A DNA stretch of 44,852 nt, from the NCBI GenBank assembly GCA_037968395.1, contig JBBKVK010000278.1, positions 1 through 44,852 of the forward strand, in the 5' to 3' direction. Positions 23,723 through 32,198 of the stretch are shown one piece after another. Below the pieces are notes generated by a model, which did no database searches, was not told the origin of the DNA, and saw nothing but the letters and a program-made list of their open reading frames with translations. Origin of the DNA: JADKBO01 sp037968395. GTDB taxonomy: Bacteria; Bacteroidota; Bacteroidia; Chitinophagales; Saprospiraceae. Numbering within the stretch: position 1 is the first letter of the stretch; every line of letters starts with the position of its first letter. The position numbers and the translations under genes were made by a program.

Positions 23723-26347
23723 ATGACGGCAAATCAAATTAGACAAGCATTTTTTGACTACTTCGAGAAAAAGGATCATAAGATTGTAAGCTCTGCTCCG
23801 ATAGTTTTAAAGGATGACCCAACATTGATGTTTACCAATGCTGGAATGAATCAATTTAAAGATTTGTTCCTAGGATATAAAGTACCAGACAATCGCAGAA
23901 TAGCAAATTCTCAAAAATGTTTAAGAGTATCAGGCAAGCATAATGACTTAGAAGAAGTAGGGAGAGATTCTTACCATCATACAATGTTTGAGATGTTAGG
24001 TAACTGGTCTGTAGGAGACTATTTTAAAAAAGAAGCTATTGCATGGGCTTGGGAGTTGCTCACAAAGGTATATAAATTAGATCCCTCAAGGATTTATGCT
24101 ACTGTCTTTGAAGGTGACCACAATGACGGATTAGGTAAAGATGATGAAGCTGCAACTATTTGGGAACAATATCTACCTGCAGATAGAATATTGTTTTGCA
24201 ACAAAAAGGATAACTTCTGGGAAATGGGTGAAACAGGGCCTTGTGGTCCATGTTCGGAATTGCATTTTGATATGAGATCGGATGCAGATAGAGCTAAGTT
24301 GTCAGGAAGAGAGTTGGTAAATAAAGATAGCCCGGAAGTTATCGAAATATGGAATTTAGTTTTCATGCAATTTAATAGAATGGCCGATGGAACTCTTCAG
24401 TCTCTGCCTGAAAACCACATCGATACAGGTATGGGATTTGAAAGGTTGTGTATGGCCATTCAAGGTAAAAAATCTAATTATGACACGGATATATTTACAC
24501 CATTTATAGAGTTAATAGAAAAGACATCGGGAGTAAAATATACTGGTAAATATGATGGTAGTTCGATGTCAGATATTGCCATGAGAATAGCTGCTGATCA
24601 CGTTAGAGCAGTATCATTCGCTATTGCAGATGGTGAATTGCCAGGTAACACTGGTGCTGGATATGTAATTCGAAGGATATTAAGGAGAGCTGTTCGATAT
24701 AATTATACTTACTTAAATCAAGAGGAACCAATGCTTTTTAAATTGGTTAACCTCTTGGCAGATAAATTTAAATCAGCTTTTCCTGAATTACAGGCTCAAA
24801 GAGGTTTTGTAGAAAAAGTGATCAAAGAAGAAGAAAAATCATTTTTAAAGACACTAAATGGTGGCTTAAAAAGACTAGATAATGTGACGGTTGTGGATTC
24901 AACAATCAGTGGAGATGATGCATTTGAATTGTATGATACCTATGGGTTTCCAATAGATTTGACACGCCTTATTTCAGAGGAGAAGGGGTTAAAAGTAGAT
25001 GAAGAAGGCTTTAACAAAGCATTACAAGCACAAAAAGATCGGGGCAGAAAAGATGCTAAGCGTGAAACAGGAGATTGGAATGTAGTCCATCCAGGCAGAG
25101 AAGTTGATTTTGTAGGTTATGACCAATTAAGGGTTTCTGATGCTAAGATATTATCGTACAGGGCTATAAAACAAAAGGATGAAGTAGTATATCAGATAGT
25201 TTTAAATAAAACACCTTTTTATGCAGAGGGAGGAGGGCAAGTCGGCGATCAAGGTACTCTCGTAGTAGGTGCAGATGTGATAAAAGTCATTGACACTAAG
25301 AAAGAAAATGACTTGATTGTTCATTTTACTACAAGACTTCCTGAAGAATTAGATGGAAAGGTAGAAGCGGAAGTGGATGAAGAAAAAAGAAGATATACTG
25401 AGAATAATCACTCGGCTACACATTTATTACACAGTGCTCTTAATAGAGTTTTAGGATCTCATGTTCAGCAAAAAGGCTCATTGGTAAGAGAGGCTAATTT
25501 GAGGTTTGATTTTGCTCATTTCCAAAAGATGACAGATGAAGAAATCTCAGATGTAGAGCGTATGGTTAACGAAAAGATCAGAGAGAATATCAAATTAGAC
25601 GAGAATCGGTCAATTCCAATTAAGGATGCCAAAGACGCTGGAGCAACTATGTTGTTTGGTGAAAAATATGGAGATTATGTAAGAATGATTACATTTGATC
25701 CTGAATATAGTAGAGAGCTTTGTGGAGGTTGTCATGTCAATGCAACGGGGGAAATTGGGCTTTTTAGAATTGTTTCAGAAGGAGCTGTTGCAGCTGGAGT
25801 TAGAAGAATAGAGGCAGTAACTTCTATCAAAGCAGAAGATTTCATCAATGATAAAATCAATGAATTAAATGAAATAAAATCTCTATTCAAATCCACCCAA
25901 AATACTGTAAGACAAGTATCTGAGCTACAAGATGAAAATAAAATATTACAAAAAGAGATTGAGAGATTGATCGCGGATACCGCTTTGGGTATTAAGGACG
26001 ATCTGATAAAGAACGCAATTGAAGTGAATGGAATTAAAGTGGTTAAAACCATTTTAAAAGATTTGGATAGTAAAAATGCAAAGACTTTAGCTTATAATAT
26101 ATTGGGAGAGTTAGGCAGTGGCTTGGTATATTTTGGACTAGAGTCTGGTGATAAACCACAGTTAATGATAGCAATTACTGAAGATTTAGTAAATGATAAA
26201 GGCCTACATGCTGGTAATATGGTCAAATCTTTAGCATCTCACATACGAGGTGGTGGAGGTGGTCAACCATTCTTTGCTACAGCTGGTGGATCTGATAACT
26301 CTGGGTTAAGCAAAGCTCTTGAAGGATTGAATGTATTGTTAGGCTAA
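23723..26347 (+). CDS. alaS: alanyl-tRNA synthetase
   Basis: An 874-residue class II synthetase that charges tRNA-Ala. Motif 1 begins the protein (RQAFFDYFEKKDHK, then DDPTLMFTNAGMNQF), with FEMLGNWSVGDYFKKEA after it. The editing domain carries HSATHLLH (about 569-576) and CGGCHVNATGEIG, the zinc-binding HxxxH/CxxxH set that clears Ser and Gly. GGGQVGDQGTL lies just before it. The C-terminal oligomerisation domain ends with HIRGGGGGQPFFATAGG. Full length, no gaps. A gene-free leader of some 200 bases precedes it, with an AT-rich tract and a six-base stem (ACCTCT/AGAGGT, 23660-23674). It is followed 10 bases later by a small membrane protein gene, likely in the same transcript. Confidence 0.97.
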   Translation: MTANQIRQAFFDYFEKKDHKIVSSAPIVLKDDPTLMFTNAGMNQFKDLFLGYKVPDNRRIANSQKCLRVSGKHNDLEEVGRDSYHHTMFEMLGNWSVGDYFKKEAIAWAWELLTKVYKLDPSRIYATVFEGDHNDGLGKDDEAATIWEQYLPADRILFCNKKDNFWEMGETGPCGPCSELHFDMRSDADRAKLSGRELVNKDSPEVIEIWNLVFMQFNRMADGTLQSLPENHIDTGMGFERLCMAIQGKKSNYDTDIFTPFIELIEKTSGVKYTGKYDGSSMSDIAMRIAADHVRAVSFAIADGELPGNTGAGYVIRRILRRAVRYNYTYLNQEEPMLFKLVNLLADKFKSAFPELQAQRGFVEKVIKEEEKSFLKTLNGGLKRLDNVTVVDSTISGDDAFELYDTYGFPIDLTRLISEEKGLKVDEEGFNKALQAQKDRGRKDAKRETGDWNVVHPGREVDFVGYDQLRVSDAKILSYRAIKQKDEVVYQIVLNKTPFYAEGGGQVGDQGTLVVGADVIKVIDTKKENDLIVHFTTRLPEELDGKVEAEVDEEKRRYTENNHSATHLLHSALNRVLGSHVQQKGSLVREANLRFDFAHFQKMTDEEISDVERMVNEKIRENIKLDENRSIPIKDAKDAGATMLFGEKYGDYVRMITFDPEYSRELCGGCHVNATGEIGLFRIVSEGAVAAGVRRIEAVTSIKAEDFINDKINELNEIKSLFKSTQNTVRQVSELQDENKILQKEIERLIADTALGIKDDLIKNAIEVNGIKVVKTILKDLDSKNAKTLAYNILGELGSGLVYFGLESGDKPQLMIAITEDLVNDKGLHAGNMVKSLASHIRGGGGGQPFFATAGGSDNSGLSKALEGLNVLLG

Positions 26348-26357
26348 AAGTAAAAAT

Positions 26358-26846
26358 TTGAAATACCCAGAAAAATATTACAGATTCTTTTTTGGTAGGA
26401 ATGCAGACTACTATATGAATGTATTATATCAATTTGATAGTGGCAGGAAGACTGTTTTCAATATAGCAGCATTCTTTTTTGGCTTGATGTGGCTGCTTTA
26501 TAGGCAAATGTATTTCATCGTATTAATAGCATGGGGGATAATGTTATTTGAAAATCAGATTGAAACGTTATTAGTTGATACATACGGATTTAATTGGAAT
26601 GAAAATAATGGATGGCTTTTAGTATCTACTCTAATCTGGGCTACTCTTTTTGGATTTTTAGGGAATAGATTTTACATCAATCATGCAGATAAAACGATTG
26701 GTAAAATCATTGAAATGAATATGGATGAACAAAGAACAGAAGACATGATTGTCAAAAAAGGCAGCATTACTTTAATACCACATCTTTTAATAATCCTTAT
26801 ACTTTCTATAGTAGTTGCATTAGGCAAAAAAGGATTGATTTCTTAG
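26358..26846 (+). CDS. DUF2628 family membrane protein
   Basis: A 162-residue membrane protein. The segment TVFNIAAFFFGLMWLLYRQMY (about 31-51) is the DUF2628 hallmark, with further hydrophobic helices at about 52-66, 88-104 and 138-156. The start is the TTG at 26358, 10 bases after the alaS stop; no ATG gives the conserved KYPEKYYRFFFGRN beginning. Family members are of unknown function and often have a zinc-ribbon or low-complexity N-terminus, which is absent here. The spacing points to co-transcription with alaS, without a known functional link. Confidence 0.75.
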   Translation: MKYPEKYYRFFFGRNADYYMNVLYQFDSGRKTVFNIAAFFFGLMWLLYRQMYFIVLIAWGIMLFENQIETLLVDTYGFNWNENNGWLLVSTLIWATLFGFLGNRFYINHADKTIGKIIEMNMDEQRTEDMIVKKGSITLIPHLLIILILSIVVALGKKGLIS

Positions 26847-26982
26847 AATATAAGAAAGCTTAATCCTAACAGATACCGAATTTGCTGCCAGTAAAGTTAT
26901 TACAAACTTTTGTATAGATTATTTTGTTACTAAATTTATAGTAGTTTTATACTTTATTATTTTACCCTTTTAATATTATTTA

Positions 26983-28035
26983 TTGAATACACACCAAGAA
27001 AAATCTAGTAGTCAGATATTATTGACATTAGAATCTGTTGATCCATATGAAATATATGGCGAGAAGAATGCTAAGATTCAATTAATCAAAGATAAGTTTC
27101 CAGATTTACAAATAATAAGTAGAGGTACAACTCTTAAGATATCTGGTGACAAATCTCAAGCTCAAGAAGCTAAGGCTATATTTGAATTATTGATTAACAT
27201 CGTAAAATCTAAGAGAGAGTTGACTAAACAAACTGTGCAGGACGTACTTGAGGGATCAAATCCAATGGAAACTATGTTGTCAAGAAAAGATAACAAAGGT
27301 TTGATCGTCTATGGTAGAAATGGTCACCCTATTAAGGCTAAAACTAAAAATCAAAAGAAATTAGTTGATCTATCTAAGACCGATGATATTGTGTTTGCTA
27401 TTGGTCCAGCTGGGACTGGTAAGACATACACGGCAGTAGCTATTGCAGTAGCTGCATTAAAAAACAAGCTAGTTAAGAAAATAATCCTGACTAGACCAGC
27501 AGTTGAAGCGGGTGAAAGTTTAGGATTTTTACCTGGAGACCTTAAGGATAAAATTGATCCATACTTAAGGCCACTTTATGATGCATTAAATGACCTATTC
27601 CCTAAGGAAAAATTAAATTATTTTATGGATAATGGTACCATTGAAGTGGCGCCCTTAGCATTTATGAGGGGAAGAACGTTGGACAATGCCTTTATAATAT
27701 TAGATGAAGCTCAGAACTGTACAAGTGCTCAAATCAAGATGTTTTTAACAAGACTAGGACCATCTGCTAAATGCATTATAACTGGAGATCTATCACAAAT
27801 AGATTTGCCGCATAGACAGACTTCAGGCCTTTATAAGGCATTGAGTATCTTACAAGGAATAACAGGTATTGGACAACTTTATTTAGACGAAAATGACGTG
27901 GTAAGGCACAGACTAGTCAAACAAATCATTATAAGTTACAATAGGTCCAATGACGATGATTCTAAATATAGAGAGTCATTTAACAACAATCAATTAGGAA
28001 CACCTAAATTTTTAAAGAAAGACGAAGAAGAATGA
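26983..28035 (+). CDS. phoH: PhoH family ATPase
   Basis: A 350-residue cytoplasmic ATPase. The N-terminal 100 residues are a KH-like domain (LKISGDKSQAQEAKAIFELL). The P-loop domain carries Walker A GPAGTGKT at 141-148, the conserved ILTRPAVEAGESLGFLPGDLKDKIDPYLRPLYD, Walker B FIILDEAQN and a sensor segment ITGDLSQIDLP. PhoH-like proteins are linked to RNA processing and ribosome maturation, often together with the YbeY endonuclease. The start is a TTG at 26983. The stop overlaps the following OsmC-like gene by four bases (ATGA), so they form one operon with aroA. Confidence 0.92.
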   Translation: MNTHQEKSSSQILLTLESVDPYEIYGEKNAKIQLIKDKFPDLQIISRGTTLKISGDKSQAQEAKAIFELLINIVKSKRELTKQTVQDVLEGSNPMETMLSRKDNKGLIVYGRNGHPIKAKTKNQKKLVDLSKTDDIVFAIGPAGTGKTYTAVAIAVAALKNKLVKKIILTRPAVEAGESLGFLPGDLKDKIDPYLRPLYDALNDLFPKEKLNYFMDNGTIEVAPLAFMRGRTLDNAFIILDEAQNCTSAQIKMFLTRLGPSAKCIITGDLSQIDLPHRQTSGLYKALSILQGITGIGQLYLDENDVVRHRLVKQIIISYNRSNDDDSKYRESFNNNQLGTPKFLKKDEEE

Positions 28036-28445
28036 CCTCTAAAGTGACATATACAGGAGACTTATCCACCAAAGCTCTCCATTTGAAGTCTGGAAATATT
28101 GTTATTACAGATGCTCCAATTGATAATAATGGTAAAGGAGAGGCGTTTTCGCCAACTGACTTAATGGCTACTTCTCTTGCTTCATGCATGATTACAATTA
28201 TGGGAATATCTGCTAAAAATCATGGTATTGACATGGAAGGAACGACAGCTGAAATAACTAAAATAATGTCTACCGAAGGTCCAAGGAAAATTATTGAAAT
28301 CATTGTTGGTCTAGAAATGCCTAATAAAGAATACACGACAAAAGAAAGAAAAATACTTCTAGCAGCAGCCGAAAGTTGTCCTGTAGGGAGAAGTTTACAT
28401 CCGGACTTGAAACAATCCATTACAATTAGGTGGCATGAAGCTTAA
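28032..28445 (+). CDS. OsmC family peroxide-reducing protein
   Basis: A 137-residue OsmC-type protein. Two cysteines characteristic of the peroxiredoxin-like mechanism are present, Cys52 in SLASCMITIM and Cys116 in AESCPVGRSL. GEAFSPTDLMATSLA precedes the first. Members reduce organic hydroperoxides, or in other branches are of unknown function. Its start overlaps the phoH stop and its end overlaps the aroA start by 11 bases, so translation of the three is tightly coupled. That packing reflects compact operon structure more than shared function. Confidence 0.88.
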   Translation: MTSKVTYTGDLSTKALHLKSGNIVITDAPIDNNGKGEAFSPTDLMATSLASCMITIMGISAKNHGIDMEGTTAEITKIMSTEGPRKIIEIIVGLEMPNKEYTTKERKILLAAAESCPVGRSLHPDLKQSITIRWHEA

Positions 28446-29685
28446 GGTTTTTCATCCAACTGGGATATTAACAGGAAAGATATCTTATGGAGGATCTAAA
28501 AGTATATCAAATAGAGTATTGGTAATTCAACATCTATGTAATGATGATTTTACAATAGAAAACCTTTCAAACAGTGATGACACAAAATCTTTAGTCAATA
28601 TATTAAACAATATTTCTGATGTGAATGATGTGCATCATGCAGGGACTACGTTTAGATTCTTGACAAGTCTTTTAGCTATTAAAGATGGAGATCAAATATT
28701 GACTGGTTCGGATAGAATGAAGGAGAGACCAATAGGTCCTTTAGTAGACGCCTTAATTGAATTAGGTTGTAATATTGAATATATAGATAAAGAAGGGTTT
28801 CCTCCATTAAAAATAAAATCTCCAAATTCGACAATAGGTAACAAGGTGAGTATTGATGGTGGTGTAAGCTCGCAGTATCTATCATCTTTATTACTCGTAG
28901 CTCCAACATTGCCAAATGGACTTAGTTTGACTATTCTTGGCGATTTAGTTTCTAAGCCATACTTGGACATGACCTTAAGTATTATGGCCTATTTTGGTAT
29001 TAAATATGAATGGAATGACCAAACAATAAAGATTTCTTCTCAAGAATATATTGCAAAGGACTTTTATGTAGAATCTGATTGGTCATCTGCTAGTTATTAT
29101 TTTAGTTTTGCTGCATTTAGCAAAAGTGCAAAAATTAAAATCTCTGGTTTGAAGAATGAGAGTCTCCAAGCTGATGCACAAATTAAAGAGATTGCCAAAT
29201 ATTTTGGAGTTAATTATCATTTTGATGAAGACCTTGTGATTACAAAAAATGAAGGGGCTCCAATTGCATCATTTTTTGAATTCGATTTTATCTCATGTCC
29301 TGATATTGCTCAAACAGTGTTTGTAATGTGTGGCGGGCTGGATGTAAACGGACTCTTTAGTGGGTTGCAGACATTAAAGATCAAAGAGACCGATAGAATA
29401 AGTGCATCAGCCAATGAGTTAAATAAGGTTGGTAGCTATTTATCTAAAGTTCCTCAAAAGTTTGCACAAAAGACTGAGAAAGAACTATACATGATCGATG
29501 GTAAAAGTGTAGTCAATTGTCCTGTATTTGATACTTATCATGATCATAGGATGGCCATGGCATTTGCTCCTTTAGCACTAAGAGGTCAAGTAGTATTTAA
29601 CAATGCAAATGTTGTAAGCAAATCCTATCCATCTTTTTGGCAAGATTTGGAAGTATTGGGATTTAAAATAGAAATGTTAGATTAA
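28435..29685 (+). CDS. aroA: 3-phosphoshikimate 1-carboxyvinyltransferase (EPSP synthase)
   Basis: A 416-residue EPSP synthase that joins shikimate-3-phosphate and PEP in aromatic amino acid synthesis. The substrate-binding Lys and Arg lie in GGSKSISNRVLV (about 19-30). HAGTTFRFLTSLLA replaces the usual NAGTxxRFL loop with only a conservative change. DRMKERPIGPLVDAL, GVSSQYLSSLLL, the Asp of SCPDIAQTVF, LKIKETDRISA and the C-terminal DHRMAMAFAPLAL are all in place. The length is slightly shorter than E. coli AroA (427), as in other Bacteroidota. It overlaps the OsmC-like gene. The glyphosate class cannot be judged reliably from sequence alone. Confidence 0.93.
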   Translation: MKLKVFHPTGILTGKISYGGSKSISNRVLVIQHLCNDDFTIENLSNSDDTKSLVNILNNISDVNDVHHAGTTFRFLTSLLAIKDGDQILTGSDRMKERPIGPLVDALIELGCNIEYIDKEGFPPLKIKSPNSTIGNKVSIDGGVSSQYLSSLLLVAPTLPNGLSLTILGDLVSKPYLDMTLSIMAYFGIKYEWNDQTIKISSQEYIAKDFYVESDWSSASYYFSFAAFSKSAKIKISGLKNESLQADAQIKEIAKYFGVNYHFDEDLVITKNEGAPIASFFEFDFISCPDIAQTVFVMCGGLDVNGLFSGLQTLKIKETDRISASANELNKVGSYLSKVPQKFAQKTEKELYMIDGKSVVNCPVFDTYHDHRMAMAFAPLALRGQVVFNNANVVSKSYPSFWQDLEVLGFKIEMLD

Positions 29686-29697
29686 TCTAATAATAAT

Positions 29698-30174
29698 ATG
29701 AAAAAGGAAAGAAAGGAAGATTCATTCTTAAAAAAGCCTTGGTATAAAGGTGGCAATGAATTGATGGGTAAAACCATTAGTAGTCTTATGAAATATCCAC
29801 AAGATGCAATAGACAATAAAATAGAGGGGACAGTAAGGATTAAAATTGATATTGATCATGTTGGCAATGTCGTGGAAGCAAAAGTGCAAATTGGAATTGG
29901 CTTCGGTTGTGATGAAGAAGCACTTAGGTTAGTTAAGTTGTTAAAATTTGAAGTGGCCAAAACTCCTCGTAAGCTCAAAGTCATTTTTCATAAAAACCTA
30001 AATATCAATTTCAAATTAAAAGATATTAAAAAACAGGCTTCGAAGCCTGTAGCTCAGATTTCACCACCAACTGCCTTTAGTTACAATGTGGTTCCTTCAA
30101 AAGTTGTTGTTGATCAAAAAACAGTCGAGGTTCTTAAACCAAAGACAATTACATACACCATCAAGCTAAATTAA
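29698..30174 (+). CDS. TonB C-terminal-domain protein without a visible membrane anchor
   Basis: A 158-residue protein. Residues about 14-100 form a TonB C-terminal domain: KPWYKGGNELMGKTISSLMKYP, then AIDNKIEGTVRIKIDIDHVGNVVEAKV and GFGCDEEALRLVKLLKFEVAK. Typical TonB proteins have an N-terminal membrane helix and a Pro-rich periplasmic spacer; here the domain starts within 20 residues and is followed by a tail rich in Pro, Val and Lys. No signal peptide is seen. It lies 12 bases after aroA. It may be a cytoplasmic relic, a partner of other envelope proteins, or have a missed signal. An 18-base perfect palindrome lies within its coding region at 30033-30050. Confidence 0.6.
   Translation: MKKERKEDSFLKKPWYKGGNELMGKTISSLMKYPQDAIDNKIEGTVRIKIDIDHVGNVVEAKVQIGIGFGCDEEALRLVKLLKFEVAKTPRKLKVIFHKNLNINFKLKDIKKQASKPVAQISPPTAFSYNVVPSKVVVDQKTVEVLKPKTITYTIKLN
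30033..30050. repeat. 18-base perfect palindrome inside the TonB-like gene
   Basis: ACAGGCTTCGAAGCCTGT reads the same on both strands. It encodes the linker between the TonB-like domain and the C-terminal tail (around KQASKPVA). The GC-rich core stands out from the AT-rich gene. It may be a protein-binding site, an RNA hairpin or chance. Confidence 0.5.
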
Positions 30175-30364
30175 TTAGACTTACTTCGTCAAATTAACAA
30201 ACTAAGAAGTCTAAAATTGCTGCTTTATTCAAATTTAATTGGTTTATGGTAAAAAAAAAGTCAATTTAGAATTTGTCATACACCAACTATTGCTATTTTT
30301 ACATCAATAATGAAGTGAGGTTCATTTAATTTTTGAATTACAACCTAAAACACAAAACATATTT

Positions 30365-30946
30365 ATGAAGGTAATTGCTAATATTGTATTGATTCTATTA
30401 ATAGCATTGTTAGGGTATATGCTATTCAATTCGATTAAAGAACCTATTGCTTTTCAAGAAGGTAAAACATTAAGAGCAGATGTGGTTTCTAGTAAATTAA
30501 GTGACATAAGAAGATCCCAAGAGATTTATAAGTCAATAACGGGTAGTTATGCTGGCAATTTTGAGTTACTAGTAAGTACCCTAAAAAGAGATAGCATCCC
30601 ATTTGAGAAAATCTTGAATGATCCAGAAGACCCATCAAATCCTGATAAATTTATTAGAGAAACATCATACTTACCTGCTATTGATTCAATATTAGCTATG
30701 GGAATAAATTTAGATTCTCTTCAATATGTACCATTTACTCTTGGTGAAAAATTTGACATTCAAGCAGACACTATTGAGTATCAAAGTACACAAGTGAATG
30801 TGGTCCAAGTAGGAACAAAGTGGAAAGTGTTTATGGGACCATTTGCAGACAGAAGATTTGCGAAATATGATAAGACTTACGACCCAGAAAAATTGTTTAA
30901 ATTTGGAGATATGGGAAGCCCTAGCTTAAGTGGAAACTGGGAATAA
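30365..30946 (+). CDS. membrane-anchored protein of unknown function upstream of DUF3822
   Basis: A 193-residue protein with one N-terminal membrane helix (about 4-23, IANIVLILLIALLGYMLF), then a soluble domain. The domain begins with a charged helix (ADVVSSKLSDIRRSQEIYKSITGSYAGNFELLV) that recalls the helix after the anchor in type II secretion pseudopilins. No prepilin peptidase site precedes the helix, so it is not a processed pilin. The rest (about 75-193) has mixed strands and ends GSPSLSGNWE. Its stop shares one base with the DUF3822 start, so the two are coupled. Function is unknown. Confidence 0.65.
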   Translation: MKVIANIVLILLIALLGYMLFNSIKEPIAFQEGKTLRADVVSSKLSDIRRSQEIYKSITGSYAGNFELLVSTLKRDSIPFEKILNDPEDPSNPDKFIRETSYLPAIDSILAMGINLDSLQYVPFTLGEKFDIQADTIEYQSTQVNVVQVGTKWKVFMGPFADRRFAKYDKTYDPEKLFKFGDMGSPSLSGNWE

Positions 30947-31665
30947 TGGTAGATCTTGAATTTGATTCAAATACTTTAGGAGTTAATAATATAAAATTGT
31001 CTGCCATTTTTGAGGCGGACAATTTTGTTTATAGCACCTTTGATCAAGATAACAATATGTTATCTTTCAATAGAGGGTTGCCCTACACAGAATTTGATAC
31101 TGTAATAAATACAATAAATCCAGTGACAACTAAGGTAGCAGTAAAAACACCTTTTTTTGGTCATTTTGGAGATCAAGAGAGAATTCCAATGGAGGGTCAA
31201 TTTTTTATTGATAAGATGACCGGTCAAAATATTTGGTGTTCTTATGAATCACCTTTCACTCCTAAGGGTGTAAGTATCAAGCATTTTTCAACCTTGTTAA
31301 ATCATGAATTTTATTTAGACCATAGGCCCATTTTTCATATTCATTTTGATGAAGATTTATTCCACATCTATGTGCAAAACAATGGAGAATTAATGTTATA
31401 CAATTGCTATAAAATGGACGGTGAAGGTGATTTACTTTATTACCACAGTCTAATTAGTCAAGCTCTAGATTTGAATGTTGAGTTTAATACTTTAAGGTTA
31501 TCGGGTATGATTGAGCATTATTCAAAAGCCTATACCCAATTATCTCCATTTCACAATCATATTGAATTTGTGAATTCTCCAGATGTGAATATTATAACAA
31601 CGAGAGAAGATCTAAAACCTTACCATTTTTACGACCATATTATTAACCTTAAATGCGGATTATAG
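30946..31665 (+). CDS. DUF3822 family protein
   Basis: A 239-residue cytoplasmic protein of DUF3822, recognised by LSAIFEADNFVYSTFD near the start, HHRPIFHIHFDEDLFHIYV-like strands in the middle and LYYHSLISQALDLN, together with its usual place directly before rsmD in Bacteroidota. The two-part arrangement of strands recalls actin-like (PilM-type) folds, which I regard as a suggestion only. It is coupled on both sides: one base shared with the upstream membrane protein and a 13-base overlap with rsmD. Biochemical function is unknown. Confidence 0.8.
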   Translation: MVDLEFDSNTLGVNNIKLSAIFEADNFVYSTFDQDNNMLSFNRGLPYTEFDTVINTINPVTTKVAVKTPFFGHFGDQERIPMEGQFFIDKMTGQNIWCSYESPFTPKGVSIKHFSTLLNHEFYLDHRPIFHIHFDEDLFHIYVQNNGELMLYNCYKMDGEGDLLYYHSLISQALDLNVEFNTLRLSGMIEHYSKAYTQLSPFHNHIEFVNSPDVNIITTREDLKPYHFYDHIINLKCGL

Positions 31666-32198
31666 CGGGAGAATTTAGAGGTAGAAAGTTTAACCCTCCT
31701 GCCAATAAATGGCCTACAAGGCCCACTACTGACTTTGCAAAGGAAGGACTTTACAATATTCTTCAAAATAGAATTGATTTTGAAGAAGTTACAATGCTTG
31801 ATTTATTTGGTGGAACAGGTAATCATTGCTATGAGTTTGTGTCAAGGGGCTGCACTGACGTCACATATGTTGAAAAATTTAAACCATGTTTAGCATTTGT
31901 TAAAGAAATCGCAACACAGTTAGACATAAATGATAAACTTACAATGGTACAATCTGATGTGTTTAAGTACTTGGAATCCACCACTAAAAACTTTGATATA
32001 ATCTTTGCGGACCCACCTTATGACATGAAAAACATGTTAGATCTACCCAATATAATCTTAAATAAGGAGCTACTAAATAGAGGAGGTCTATTAATCATTG
32101 AGCACAGTAAGCAAACAACTTTTAGCAGTAATCCAATGCATATAGAAGAGAGGACTTATGGTGGATGTGTATTCTCATTTTTTTCAAAACAGGATTAA
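31653..32198 (+). CDS. rsmD: 16S rRNA (guanine-966-N2)-methyltransferase
   Basis: A 181-residue SAM-dependent methyltransferase. The start MRIIAGEFRGRKF and the PTRPTTDFAKEGLYNIL segment are diagnostic of RsmD. SAM motif I is LDLFGGTG (about 50-57), with VEKFKP as the acidic second-strand motif, and the catalytic DPPY lies around residue 120 (FADPPYDMKN). It methylates G966 of 16S rRNA in the 30S head. Its start overlaps DUF3822. Its stop overlaps, on the other strand, the stop of the arsM gene: the two convergent genes share a TTAA. No terminator separates them. Confidence 0.93.
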   Translation: MRIIAGEFRGRKFNPPANKWPTRPTTDFAKEGLYNILQNRIDFEEVTMLDLFGGTGNHCYEFVSRGCTDVTYVEKFKPCLAFVKEIATQLDINDKLTMVQSDVFKYLESTTKNFDIIFADPPYDMKNMLDLPNIILNKELLNRGGLLIIEHSKQTTFSSNPMHIEERTYGGCVFSFFSKQD

